From positions 1 through 9,704 of the forward strand of contig CALAAN010000062.1 in the NCBI GenBank assembly GCA_937884915.1: a DNA stretch of 9,704 nucleotides. Reading direction: 5' to 3'. The stretch is from an uncultured Oscillibacter sp. (GTDB lineage: Bacteria; Bacillota; Clostridia; Oscillospirales; Oscillospiraceae). Positions 1 through 6,088 of the stretch are shown here, piece by piece (the stretch's first letter is position 1; every line of letters begins with the position of its first letter). The notes under the pieces are model-generated. The model saw nothing but the letters and a program-made list of their open reading frames with translations. It was not told the DNA's origin and did not search any database. The position numbers and the translations under genes were made by a program.

Positions 1-951
1 CTCGAGCGCGCGGGCAGGGAAGTACCTGTACAAAAGTGGTTTTCGTGGGCGGGGCGCGACTGGTTCGTGCCGTCCGTTTACGTCTGTGCCAAGGGCATCG
101 TCGTTGATTTTTGTATGCGCGCGGAGGCCTCCGCGCTGCGCGGCTTTATAAAAAAGTGGGGGTTATATTCCGAAAGCGGCGAGTCCGTCGACTTCACGCG
201 CGACGAGCGCGAGCAGATGGAACGCGAGCACCCGCTCAGCCTTGCTTTTTCCCCAAGCCTCACCCTGAACGGCGCAAAGCTCCGCACGACCCACGGCTGC
301 GGCGTCATTTTCCTGCCGGAGCAGCCCGGGTTCTGCGTCGACGCGGAACCCGCCATGGCGCACTACGGCCTTGACCGCGCGTATGGCTGGAGCATCCGCC
401 GCGCGGCGTTCCCGTTCGTCACGAAGCGCGCGCCGAAGCTCAAGTCGCTCTCCGTCACGATGACGGCGGACGAGGTGCGAGTCCCCGGCCCGCGCTTCCG
501 CGCGGACAAGGTGGGCGACACATTTGCCTTTTCCCACCGCGGCACGGAGTATCTTCTCACAGTGCAGGAGGTCGAGCCGCAGGAACTGCCGCGCGAGCGG
601 ATGACCCTCGACCCGCGGTTCGACTACCCGACGCATTTCACAACCATCAGCTACACGCTCACGCCCGAGCCGCCGGAAAACTCGATCTTTGTCGAGGACT
701 GCGCCGAAGGCGACCGCCCGCGTCCGGTCAAACGCGAGACCGCTTCCTTTGCGCCCGAGGCGCAGAACGGCTTCTGCGTCGGCATCATCGGCGGCGCGGA
801 CGGGCCGGTCGCCATCGCCGTGGGCGAGGCGGCGCAGGGGAAGCTCCACACCGCGTGCTCGTCGCTGCACTTTGCGATAGTCGACCACGTCGACTGGCGC
901 GTCGGCTTCCGCGAAACGCCGTGGGAAGAGGAGACGTTTGGCCTCCTCTAA
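1..951 (+). CDS. Unrecognised protein, 5' end cut by the window, with a C-terminal IIGGADGP motif
   Basis: The reading frame is open from the first base, so the gene probably begins upstream. A GTG at 67 is the first start-like codon inside the window, but no convincing ribosome binding site precedes it. About 316 residues are visible. I see no transmembrane segment and no domain I can name. The visible part is mixed alpha/beta-like and rich in Arg, Glu and Pro. Near the C-terminus (bases 781-807) it has GIIGGADGP followed by VAIAVGE, which resembles a glycine-rich motif of the beta subunits of Na+-translocating decarboxylases. That family is a multi-pass membrane protein and this one is not, so I do not transfer the function. 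The stop at 949-951 lies one base from the stop of the convergent regulator gene, with no terminator hairpin between them. That this is a real gene is fairly sure; its function is unknown. Confidence 0.7.
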   Translation, partial: LERAGREVPVQKWFSWAGRDWFVPSVYVCAKGIVVDFCMRAEASALRGFIKKWGLYSESGESVDFTRDEREQMEREHPLSLAFSPSLTLNGAKLRTTHGCGVIFLPEQPGFCVDAEPAMAHYGLDRAYGWSIRRAAFPFVTKRAPKLKSLSVTMTADEVRVPGPRFRADKVGDTFAFSHRGTEYLLTVQEVEPQELPRERMTLDPRFDYPTHFTTISYTLTPEPPENSIFVEDCAEGDRPRPVKRETASFAPEAQNGFCVGIIGGADGPVAIAVGEAAQGKLHTACSSLHFAIVDHVDWRVGFRETPWEEETFGLL

Positions 952-952
952 T

Positions 953-1720
953 TCACTTTTTCTGCGATCTCCGGTACTCCGTCGGCAGGACGCCGAAGGC
1001 CTTGTGGAATTCAGTCGAAAATTTGCTCTGGCTCTCGTAGCCGACGGCGCGCGCGACCTGCGCGACGTTCTCGTCGCCCTCAAGCAGCAGCTTTGCCGCG
1101 TGCTGCATGCGGTGCTCGCGGATGTGCGAGGCGAGCGAGCTGCCGTAGACGGACTTGAAGAGCGCCTTCATCGTCGAGGGGTTCATCAAAAACATGCGCG
1201 ACAGCTCGTCGATCGTCACGCGGCTTGAAAGATGCTGCGTCAGATAGTCGTGCACGGCGCGGATGGTCTCGATCTGCTCAGCCGTGCCGCCGCCCTCGTA
1301 CACCTCGGCGTCGAGCGGGGGCAGGTGCGGCGCGCTGGCGGCGGCCTTGCTCTCCTCCTCGGGACACGAAATTTCCATCGTGCGCTCGATCATGCGGTGC
1401 AGCAGCTGCGCCTGCTCGTTTTCCGCGGCACGGTAGTAGACCTCTTTCCCCACGCGGCGCGAAACGAGAAGCCCGCTCTCGCGCAGCTGACGCAAATGGT
1501 GCGACACCGCGGGCGAGCTCATGCCCACGAGCGCGGAGAGGTCGATCACGCACTCCTCGCAGTGGCACAGCAACCAGAAAATGCGCACGCGGCTGCTGTC
1601 GGAGAGCTGCTTGAACACATCCGCCACGGTCTGGAAGCTGCCGATCGTCTCCACCGATTCCTGCAGCTCCCGCATCGTGCCCTCGTCGCTGTGCCGGTGC
1701 GGTAAATGCACTTCGCTCAT
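953..1720 (-). CDS. ArsR/SmtB-AraC fusion transcriptional regulator of the adjacent metal-export genes
   Basis: Predicted 255-residue DNA-binding repressor or sensor. Residues about 28-105 form an ArsR/SmtB winged helix: DVFKQLSDSSRVRIFWLL, then the recognition region SSPAVSHHLRQLRESGLL, then the wing RVGKEVYYR. The stretch C52-H-C54-E-E-C57-V-I-D-L lies where ArsR/CadC proteins carry their ELCVCDL metal box, so Cys52, Cys54 and Cys57 are candidate metal ligands. The N-terminus has a small His cluster (H5, H8, H10) and C119 follows the first domain. After a linker, residues about 150-255 form an AraC-type double HTH (VTIDELSRMFLMNPSTMKALF, then VAQVARAVGYESQSKFSTEF), usually a separate family. 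The start at 1720 is preceded by AAAGGCGG. Longer upstream starts would run through the divergent promoters and the HMA gene. Its position beside an HMA protein and a P1B ATPase suggests metal-responsive control, which is an inference. Confidence 0.9.
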   Translation of the reverse strand: MSEVHLPHRHSDEGTMRELQESVETIGSFQTVADVFKQLSDSSRVRIFWLLCHCEECVIDLSALVGMSSPAVSHHLRQLRESGLLVSRRVGKEVYYRAAENEQAQLLHRMIERTMEISCPEEESKAAASAPHLPPLDAEVYEGGGTAEQIETIRAVHDYLTQHLSSRVTIDELSRMFLMNPSTMKALFKSVYGSSLASHIREHRMQHAAKLLLEGDENVAQVARAVGYESQSKFSTEFHKAFGVLPTEYRRSQKK

Positions 1721-1814
1721 CGTTGTTCCGCCTTTCTTTTTAGGGTCTGCGGGCGCGTCCGTATCCCGTTTGGAAGTTTGTTTCGCCCGAACGGAAGAGA
1801 CACGCGCGCAGGCC

Positions 1815-1843
1815 TTGACTTTTGCCTTTGCGGACATTATAGT
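1815..1843 (+). promoter_or_regulatory. SigA-type promoter for the HMA-ATPase genes
   Basis: TTGACT at 1815-1820 and TATAGT at 1838-1843 are separated by exactly 17 bases. Both hexamers are 5 of 6 to the vegetative consensus. Transcription would start near 1850, giving a leader of about 60 bases before the HMA gene. The -10 overlaps the -10 of the divergent promoter. Confidence 0.7.
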
Positions 1844-1864
1844 ACGGTCATCAGGATTAAACAA
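1836..1864 (-). promoter_or_regulatory. Divergent SigA-type promoter for the ArsR-AraC regulator
   Basis: Read on the minus strand, TTGTTT (1864-1859), a 17-base spacer and a perfect TATAAT (1841-1836). Transcription would start near 1829, about 110 bases before the regulator ATG. The -10 occupies four of the same bases as the plus-strand -10, so the two promoters cannot both be bound by polymerase at once. Confidence 0.55.
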
Positions 1865-1874
1865 GCACTTAATC
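1855..1874. promoter_or_regulatory. Candidate operator dyad in the divergent promoter region
   Basis: GATTAA (1855-1860) and TTAATC (1869-1874) form a perfect 6-base inverted repeat with an 8-base spacer. It covers the -35 of the regulator promoter and lies just past the predicted start point of the HMA-ATPase promoter. That placement would let one bound repressor block both directions. Nothing in the sequence proves that the ArsR-AraC protein binds here. Confidence 0.35.
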
Positions 1875-1909
1875 GTTAAATATTTCGTGCCGAAAAGGAG
1901 AAAATCACC

Positions 1910-2128
1910 ATGAAAAAGACCTATCAGATCGAAGTCGACTGCGCCAACTGCGCCAACCTTATGGAAGAGGCCACCAAGAAGACCGAGGGCGTCGCCGACG
2001 CCGTTGTGAACTTCATGACCCAGAAGATGACCGTCGAGTTCGCCGAGGGTCAGGACCCCAAGGCCGTGATGAAGGCCGTCCTCAAGAACTGCAAGAAGGT
2101 CGAGGACGACTGCGAGATCTATCTGTAA
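1910..2128 (+). CDS. Stand-alone HMA (heavy-metal-associated) domain protein
   Basis: A 72-residue cytosolic protein that is essentially one HMA domain, a ferredoxin-like fold that binds soft metal ions. The CxxC metal site is D10-C11-A-N-C14-A, in the first loop where HMA domains carry it, followed by LMEEATKKTEGV and the typical FMTQKMTVEF strand. Further Cys residues occur near the C-terminus (NCKK and DDCE). The ATG at 1910 follows AAAAGGAG with a 9-base gap. It is the first gene of a probable operon with the P1B ATPase that begins 91 bases downstream and lacks an N-terminal HMA domain. It may therefore serve as the detached metal-binding domain or chaperone of that pump. The partnership is inferred from context; the fold assignment is firm. 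Confidence 0.9.
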   Translation: MKKTYQIEVDCANCANLMEEATKKTEGVADAVVNFMTQKMTVEFAEGQDPKAVMKAVLKNCKKVEDDCEIYL

Positions 2129-2147
2129 GCAGATCCTCTCCCTCTCA

Positions 2148-2179
2148 CGCCCCGGACGAACGCGCCGGGGCGCTTTCTT
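2148..2179 (+). terminator. Hairpin between the HMA and ATPase genes, weak terminator or attenuator
   Basis: CGCCCCGG (2148-2155) pairs perfectly with CCGGGGCG (2165-2172) across a 9-base loop, followed by CTTTCTT. The T-tract is imperfect. Leaky termination would give more HMA protein than ATPase. It could instead stabilise the 3' end of a processed hma transcript. Confidence 0.55.
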
Positions 2180-2219
2180 AGGCAAAATTCAAATTCCCCC
2201 CATCAAGGAGGTCATCTTT

Positions 2220-4103
2220 ATGACGAAAAAGCAGAAAAAGATGCTTTACCGCATCCTGATCGCGGCAGTGCTGTTCCTCATCGCGAAGTTTGCGCCGCTG
2301 CCGATGATCGTCTCCACGGTCCTCTATTTCATCGCGTATCTCACCATCGGATACGACATTCTGCGCAAAGCCTTCAAGGGCATCCGCAACCATCAGGTGT
2401 TTGACGAAAACTTCCTGATGGCGGTCGCAACGATCGGAGCCATCGCGCTCGCGATCTACGAAAAGAGCGGCGACTATGATGAGGCCGTGGCCGTTATGCT
2501 ATTCTACCAGATCGGCGAGCTGTTCCAGAGCTACGCGGTCGGCAAGTCCCGCCGCAACATCACGGCGCTGATGGACATCCGCCCCGACTACGCGAACATC
2601 GAGCACGACGGCAAGCTCGAACAGGTCGACCCCGACGACGTGGCCGTCGGCACGGTCATCGTCGTGCAGCCGGGTGAAAAAATTCCCATCGACGGATGTG
2701 TCGTCGAGGGCACGTCCACGCTCAACACCGCGGCGCTGACGGGTGAGAGCCTGCCGCGCGACGTGATGACCGGCGACGAGGTCATCAGCGGCTGCATCAA
2801 CATGACGGGTGTTATGAAGGTCAGGACCACGAAAGCCTTCGGCGAATCCACGGTGTCCAAGATTCTGGAGCTGATGGAAAACTCCAGCTCGCACAAATCC
2901 CGCTCCGAGGCGTTCATCTCCCGCTTTGCCCGCGTCTACACCCCCGCCGTGTGCTACAGCGCGCTGGCGCTGGCCATTCTCCCGCCCGTCGTCAATCTTC
3001 TGATTGGCAATGCCGCCGCGTGGGGCGTGTGGGTCTACCGCGCGCTCACGTTCCTTGTCATTTCGTGTCCCTGCGCGCTGGTCATCAGCATCCCGCTCAG
3101 CTTTTTCGCGGGCCTCGGCGGCGCGGGACACGAGGGCATTCTCATCAAGGGCTCGAACTACTTAGAGGCCCTGTCGAAAACCAAAATCGTCGTCTTCGAC
3201 AAGACCGGTACGCTCACGCAGGGCGTGTTCGAGGTCACGGGCGTGCATCACAGCCCGATGGAGGACCACAAGCTGCTTGAATACGCGGCGCTCGCCGAGT
3301 GCGCATCCTCGCACCCGATCAGCAAGAGCTTGCAAAAGGCCTGCGGCGTGGAGCTTGACCGCTCCCGCGTGACGAACATCGAAGAACGCAGCGGCCGCGG
3401 CGTGGTCGCGACCGTGGACGGCCACAGCGTGGCCGCGGGCAACGGCAAGCTCATGGACGAGCTCGGCATCAAGTGGCAGGAGTGCCGCAGCGTCGGCACG
3501 ATCGTCCACATGGCGGTCGACGGCGAGTACGCCGGCCACATCGTCATCTCCGACGTGGTAAAGAGCGACGCGCGCGACGCCATCGCCGCTCTCAATCGCG
3601 CAGGTGTACAGAAGACCGTCATGCTCACAGGCGACATTCAGAAGGTCGCCGACCACGTCGCGCAGGAGCTCGGCGTCGACGAGGTCCACGCAGAGCTGCT
3701 CCCGGGCGACAAGGTTGCACAGCTCGAGCGTCTGCTGGGTGAAAAGGGCAAGGACGACTGCCTCGCCTTCGTCGGCGACGGCATCAACGACGCGCCCGTG
3801 CTCTCCCGCGCGGATATCGGCATCGCGATGGGCGCGATGGGCTCCGACGCCGCCATCGAGGCCGCCGACGTCGTCCTGATGGACGATGATCCGATGAAGA
3901 TCGCCAAGGGCATCCAGATCTCGCGCAAGTGCATCCGCATCGTGTATGAGAACATCGTCTTCTCGCTCGCCGTAAAGCTGACGTGTCTGCTGCTCGTCGC
4001 CATCGGTATCGCCAACATGTGGATGGGCATCTTTGCCGACGTCGGCGTGATGGTACTGGCTGTTCTCAATGCGATACGCGCATTGAGAACTTCAAAAAAC
4101 TGA
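2220..4103 (+). CDS. P1B-type heavy-metal ATPase, Zn2+/Cd2+/Pb2+ exporter (ZntA/CadA type)
   Basis: A 627-residue inner-membrane pump that uses ATP to export divalent soft metals. Visible landmarks are TGES (174-177, actuator domain), the transmembrane metal site Cys283-Pro284-Cys285, the phosphorylated Asp327 in DKTGTLT, the His365-Pro366 pair of the nucleotide-binding domain, and the GDGINDAP hinge around Asp520. In the last membrane pair, Lys586 (SLAVK) and Asp607 (FADVG) match the extra charged residues of the Zn/Cd/Pb subgroup, which argues against copper. The N-terminus starts directly with membrane helices: it has no HMA domain, and the small gene just upstream encodes one instead. The ATG at 2220 follows AAGGAGGT with a 7-base gap. 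The last codons are embedded in two perfect inverted repeats, and the TGA lies inside a terminator stem. The exact metal is not decided by sequence. Confidence 0.95.
   Translation: MTKKQKKMLYRILIAAVLFLIAKFAPLPMIVSTVLYFIAYLTIGYDILRKAFKGIRNHQVFDENFLMAVATIGAIALAIYEKSGDYDEAVAVMLFYQIGELFQSYAVGKSRRNITALMDIRPDYANIEHDGKLEQVDPDDVAVGTVIVVQPGEKIPIDGCVVEGTSTLNTAALTGESLPRDVMTGDEVISGCINMTGVMKVRTTKAFGESTVSKILELMENSSSHKSRSEAFISRFARVYTPAVCYSALALAILPPVVNLLIGNAAAWGVWVYRALTFLVISCPCALVISIPLSFFAGLGGAGHEGILIKGSNYLEALSKTKIVVFDKTGTLTQGVFEVTGVHHSPMEDHKLLEYAALAECASSHPISKSLQKACGVELDRSRVTNIEERSGRGVVATVDGHSVAAGNGKLMDELGIKWQECRSVGTIVHMAVDGEYAGHIVISDVVKSDARDAIAALNRAGVQKTVMLTGDIQKVADHVAQELGVDEVHAELLPGDKVAQLERLLGEKGKDDCLAFVGDGINDAPVLSRADIGIAMGAMGSDAAIEAADVVLMDDDPMKIAKGIQISRKCIRIVYENIVFSLAVKLTCLLLVAIGIANMWMGIFADVGVMVLAVLNAIRALRTSKN
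4062..4090. repeat. Perfect inverted repeat inside the ATPase 3' coding end
   Basis: GTTCTCAATGCG (4062-4073) pairs over all 12 bases with CGCATTGAGAAC (4079-4090) around a 5-base loop. It encodes the C-terminal residues LNAIRALRT. It stands two bases ahead of the terminator hairpin, so the gene ends in two stacked stems. Confidence 0.8.
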
Positions 4104-4120
4104 CGTTGTCAGTTTTTTGA
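4092..4120 (+). terminator. Intrinsic terminator of the HMA-ATPase operon, bidirectional
   Basis: TCAAAAAACTGAC (4092-4104) pairs perfectly with GTCAGTTTTTTGA (4108-4120) around a GTT loop. The T6 run lies in the 3' arm and a matching A6 run in the 5' arm, so it can stop transcription from both sides. The ATPase TGA (4101-4103) is in the 5' arm. It is also the first module of structured repeat copy A. Confidence 0.8.
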
Positions 4121-4261
4121 GCAGGGATTGCGCTCCGCCGCAGCGCACGCGCCATAGGCGCGCACGTTTGCGGAGCGAGAAGTGTAATTTCTGACGCGCA
4201 TGTCGTCAGAAATTACAATCAAGATTATTTGCCGCCTGCGGGCGGCAAAGTCTGCGACGCT
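4092..4261 (+). repeat. Structured repeat element, copy A (downstream of the P1B ATPase)
   Basis: Four hairpins in a row. The first is the terminator (4092-4120). The second is a compound stem, CGCTCCGC (4131-4138) with GCGGAGCG (4170-4177), enclosing CGCGCC-ATA-GGCGCG (4148-4162). The third is a perfect 14-base stem (4183-4196 with 4204-4217) and loop CGCATGT. The fourth is TTTGCCGCC-TGCG-GGCGGCAAA (4228-4249). Bases 4225-4261 are identical, as reverse complement, to 6244-6280 of copy B. The modules come in the same order as in copy B, with divergent sequence but conserved pairing. Strand is given in the sense of the upstream gene. No coding potential is evident. Confidence 0.8.
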
Positions 4262-4267
4262 TATTTA

Positions 4268-4303
4268 CAAACGAGAGGGCGGTTGATACCGCCCTCTCGT
4301 TTG
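4268..4303 (+). terminator. Strong 15-base hairpin, probable bidirectional terminator
   Basis: CAAACGAGAGGGCGG (4268-4282) pairs perfectly with CCGCCCTCTCGTTTG (4289-4303), loop TTGATA. A and T bases form the outer ends of the stem, but no long T-run follows. It sits between repeat copy A and the promoter of the amidohydrolase gene and would insulate that gene. Confidence 0.55.
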
Positions 4304-4310
4304 AAGTTTA

Positions 4311-4339
4311 TTGCATTGTTTTCAAGATTTTCGTATAAT
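4311..4339 (+). promoter_or_regulatory. SigA-type promoter of the nitrilase-family gene
   Basis: TTGCAT (4311-4316), a 17-base spacer and a perfect TATAAT (4334-4339). The predicted start near 4346 leaves a leader of about 22 bases carrying the GGAGGG ribosome binding site. Confidence 0.65.
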
Positions 4340-4367
4340 AGAGAAAAACCATTTGGAGGGACCTTCC

Positions 4368-5156
4368 ATGAAAGTCAGCATCATTCAGATGAGCATGCGC
4401 GTGCTCGAGCGCGATTGGAACTTTGACCACGCAGAAGAACTCATCCGCCGCGCCGTGCGGGAAAACGCGCCGGACGTCGTCGTGCTGCCGGAGATGTGGA
4501 ACACCGCGTTTTCCGCGGGCAGCGACTTATCCCAGGTCTGCGACCACGACTTAAAGCAGGTGCGCTCCCGCTTTTCGCCGCTTGCGCGCGAGCTGAACGT
4601 CAACATCGTGGCGGGCAGCGTGTCGAACGAGCGCGGCGGCAAGCTCTATAACTCCGCCTGCGTCATCGACCGTCACGGCGCATGCGTCGCCGAATACGAC
4701 AAGACGCACCTCTTTTCGCCCATGGGCGAGTCAGACGACTTTGCCTCCGGCAACCACCTTGCCACCTTCACGCTCGACGGCGTGCGCTGCGGCATCGTCA
4801 TCTGCTACGAGGTGCGCTTCCCCGAGCTGTGGCGCACGCTGGCGCTGCGCGGGGCAGAGGTCATCTTCCATCCCGCCCAGTGGACGGCGGAGCGGCAGTA
4901 TCATTGGGAGACGCTCACCGCCGCCCGCGCGATCGAAAACCAGCTCTTTGTCGTCTCGTGCAACGCCTGCGGCGAGCGCGGCGGCACGGTCTTCGGCGGC
5001 TCTTCGCGCGCGCTCGACCCGTGGGGCGAGCTGCTGGCCGTGGGCGGTCCGGACGAGGAGATCGTAACCTGTGAATTCGACGTCGCCCGCGTGCGCGAAG
5101 TGCGCAGCGGCTTCAACGTCTTCCACGACCGCCGTCCCGACCTGTACCGGCTGTAA
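4368..5156 (+). CDS. Carbon-nitrogen hydrolase (nitrilase superfamily), omega-amidase-like
   Basis: A 262-residue cytosolic amidohydrolase with the Glu-Lys-Cys triad of the nitrilase superfamily: Glu42 (VVVLPEMWNT), Lys112 (EYDKTHLF) and Cys146 (IVICYEVRFPEL). A second Glu, in GESDDF, follows the Lys as usual. Length fits single-domain bacterial members. The CYEVRFPEL surround and the HPAQWTAER block resemble the Nit2/YafV omega-amidase branch, which hydrolyses 2-oxoglutaramate or 2-oxosuccinamate. The substrate cannot be fixed from sequence alone. The start at 4368 follows GGAGGG with a 7-base gap. A longer in-frame start at 4311 falls on the promoter -35 and is rejected. The gene has its own promoter and is followed after 39 bases by a small membrane-anchored protein gene that may be co-transcribed. 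Confidence 0.92.
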   Translation: MKVSIIQMSMRVLERDWNFDHAEELIRRAVRENAPDVVVLPEMWNTAFSAGSDLSQVCDHDLKQVRSRFSPLARELNVNIVAGSVSNERGGKLYNSACVIDRHGACVAEYDKTHLFSPMGESDDFASGNHLATFTLDGVRCGIVICYEVRFPELWRTLALRGAEVIFHPAQWTAERQYHWETLTAARAIENQLFVVSCNACGERGGTVFGGSSRALDPWGELLAVGGPDEEIVTCEFDVARVREVRSGFNVFHDRRPDLYRL

Positions 5157-5195
5157 GGCGGGCACGACGCCTGACTACATCACAAGGAGACATAC

Positions 5196-5648
5196 ATGAT
5201 GAACCGCAAAAAGAGAAAAACGGCCCTTATTCTTCTGCTTGCCATCCTCTGCGTGATCGTCCTGCTCGGCATCCGCGGGACACAAAAAATCATCGACAAG
5301 ACAGTCCTCGCACATGTTTACGAAGACGGCAGTACGATCTGTACGCCCTCCTCCATCACCATTTCCGGCACGCTCAGAAAGACATGGTCTTCCACCGACT
5401 TCGTCGGGACCTTTGCCATGGACGGTTACGAGCCATCATGCAGATACGGCACTGAGGCCCAGATCAAATGGGTGAACAACGAGTATCCGGTGCTCACCTT
5501 TTTCTACGCAGGTGACTTTTCGCGGCTCGATGTGAAAAGCATCGACATCGATAAAGGCATGGACCGTATAATGGTCACCCTGGACGACGGCACGATCATC
5601 GCCTCAGAAAACTACTATGTCCCCACCCAAACGCTGAAGGGCGACTGA
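5196..5648 (+). CDS. Unrecognised membrane-anchored small protein
   Basis: 150 residues. A basic N-terminus (NRKKRKT) precedes one hydrophobic helix at about residues 9-26 (ALILLLAILCVIVLLGI). The remainder is polar with short beta-like stretches. This predicts a single-pass protein with its C-terminal domain outside the cytoplasm. The Cys in the hydrophobic stretch is not in a lipobox. Two adjacent ATG codons (5196 and 5199) both suit the AAGGAGA site at 5184-5190, so the first two Met positions are ambiguous. I do not recognise the family. It lies 39 bases after the amidohydrolase gene with no terminator between, so a shared transcript is likely. No promoter of its own is visible. Confidence 0.75.
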   Translation: MMNRKKRKTALILLLAILCVIVLLGIRGTQKIIDKTVLAHVYEDGSTICTPSSITISGTLRKTWSSTDFVGTFAMDGYEPSCRYGTEAQIKWVNNEYPVLTFFYAGDFSRLDVKSIDIDKGMDRIMVTLDDGTIIASENYYVPTQTLKGD

Positions 5649-5743
5649 CCATGACCTCCCGCACGCGGGCTTCCATGCCTTTTCTGAGGTGCAGTACATA
5701 CCGCAGCCATACCGATCAGGCCTAATAAAGTTTGGAGGATACT

Positions 5744-6073
5744 ATGAATAAAATCACATCTTGGTTAATTTCATCAGCAGTTATCATGCTCGTATTCCCC
5801 TGGCTCGCAGTCACCTTTATCAGGGGCGATAGCGGAATGATGGCCTGCTTCTTTTTATTCTTTGCATTGAATCCAGTTTATGCAATTATTGTCGGCGCAT
5901 ATGCAGGCAAGGATATCAAGCGGCTGTGGGCATTGCCGATTATCACGGTAGCATTCTTTTTGATCGGCGCGCAATATAGGGGAAGATATGCATTCATCCT
6001 CTATGCGCTGATCTATTTGTTCTTGGGACTCACAACAATGCTGGTCTCAGCACTCGTAAAGAAAAGGCGATAA
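5744..6073 (+). CDS. Unrecognised four-helix membrane protein
   Basis: 109 residues with four hydrophobic segments at about 5-26, 33-54, 61-76 and 83-105, and a basic C-terminus (KKRR). Both ends probably face the cytoplasm by the positive-inside rule. The ATG at 5744 follows TTTGGAGG with an appropriate gap. An in-frame TTG at 5732 overlaps that site and is rejected. Codon use is visibly more AT-rich than in the flanking genes (TTA, ATT and TTT are common), suggesting a different origin or weaker selection. It sits 95 bases after the previous gene, and the hairpin array begins 15 bases after its stop. No promoter is obvious in the 95-base gap. Function unknown. Confidence 0.7.
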   Translation: MNKITSWLISSAVIMLVFPWLAVTFIRGDSGMMACFFLFFALNPVYAIIVGAYAGKDIKRLWALPIITVAFFLIGAQYRGRYAFILYALIYLFLGLTTMLVSALVKKRR

Positions 6074-6088
6074 AAGCATCCTCCCCAT

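Noticed and set aside
163..1083. Long minus-strand open frame of 306 codons opposite the first gene
   Set aside because: It is very Arg-rich and low in domain character, runs antisense to the first gene and into the 3' end of the regulator, and has no ribosome binding site. Such frames are common in GC-rich DNA.
1721..2185. N-terminal extension of the regulator to 410 residues
   Set aside because: It would run through the divergent promoters and antisense to the HMA gene. The ATG at 1720 has a good ribosome binding site and the ArsR domain follows it naturally.
4229..4426. 65-codon plus-strand frame across the hairpin region
   Set aside because: It spans hairpins, the promoter and the start of the amidohydrolase gene in another frame, with no ribosome binding site.
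5658..5669. CCCGC-AC-GCGGG hairpin between the two small membrane protein genes
   Set aside because: Only 5 pairs with a 2-base loop and no T-run, so not supported as a terminator.
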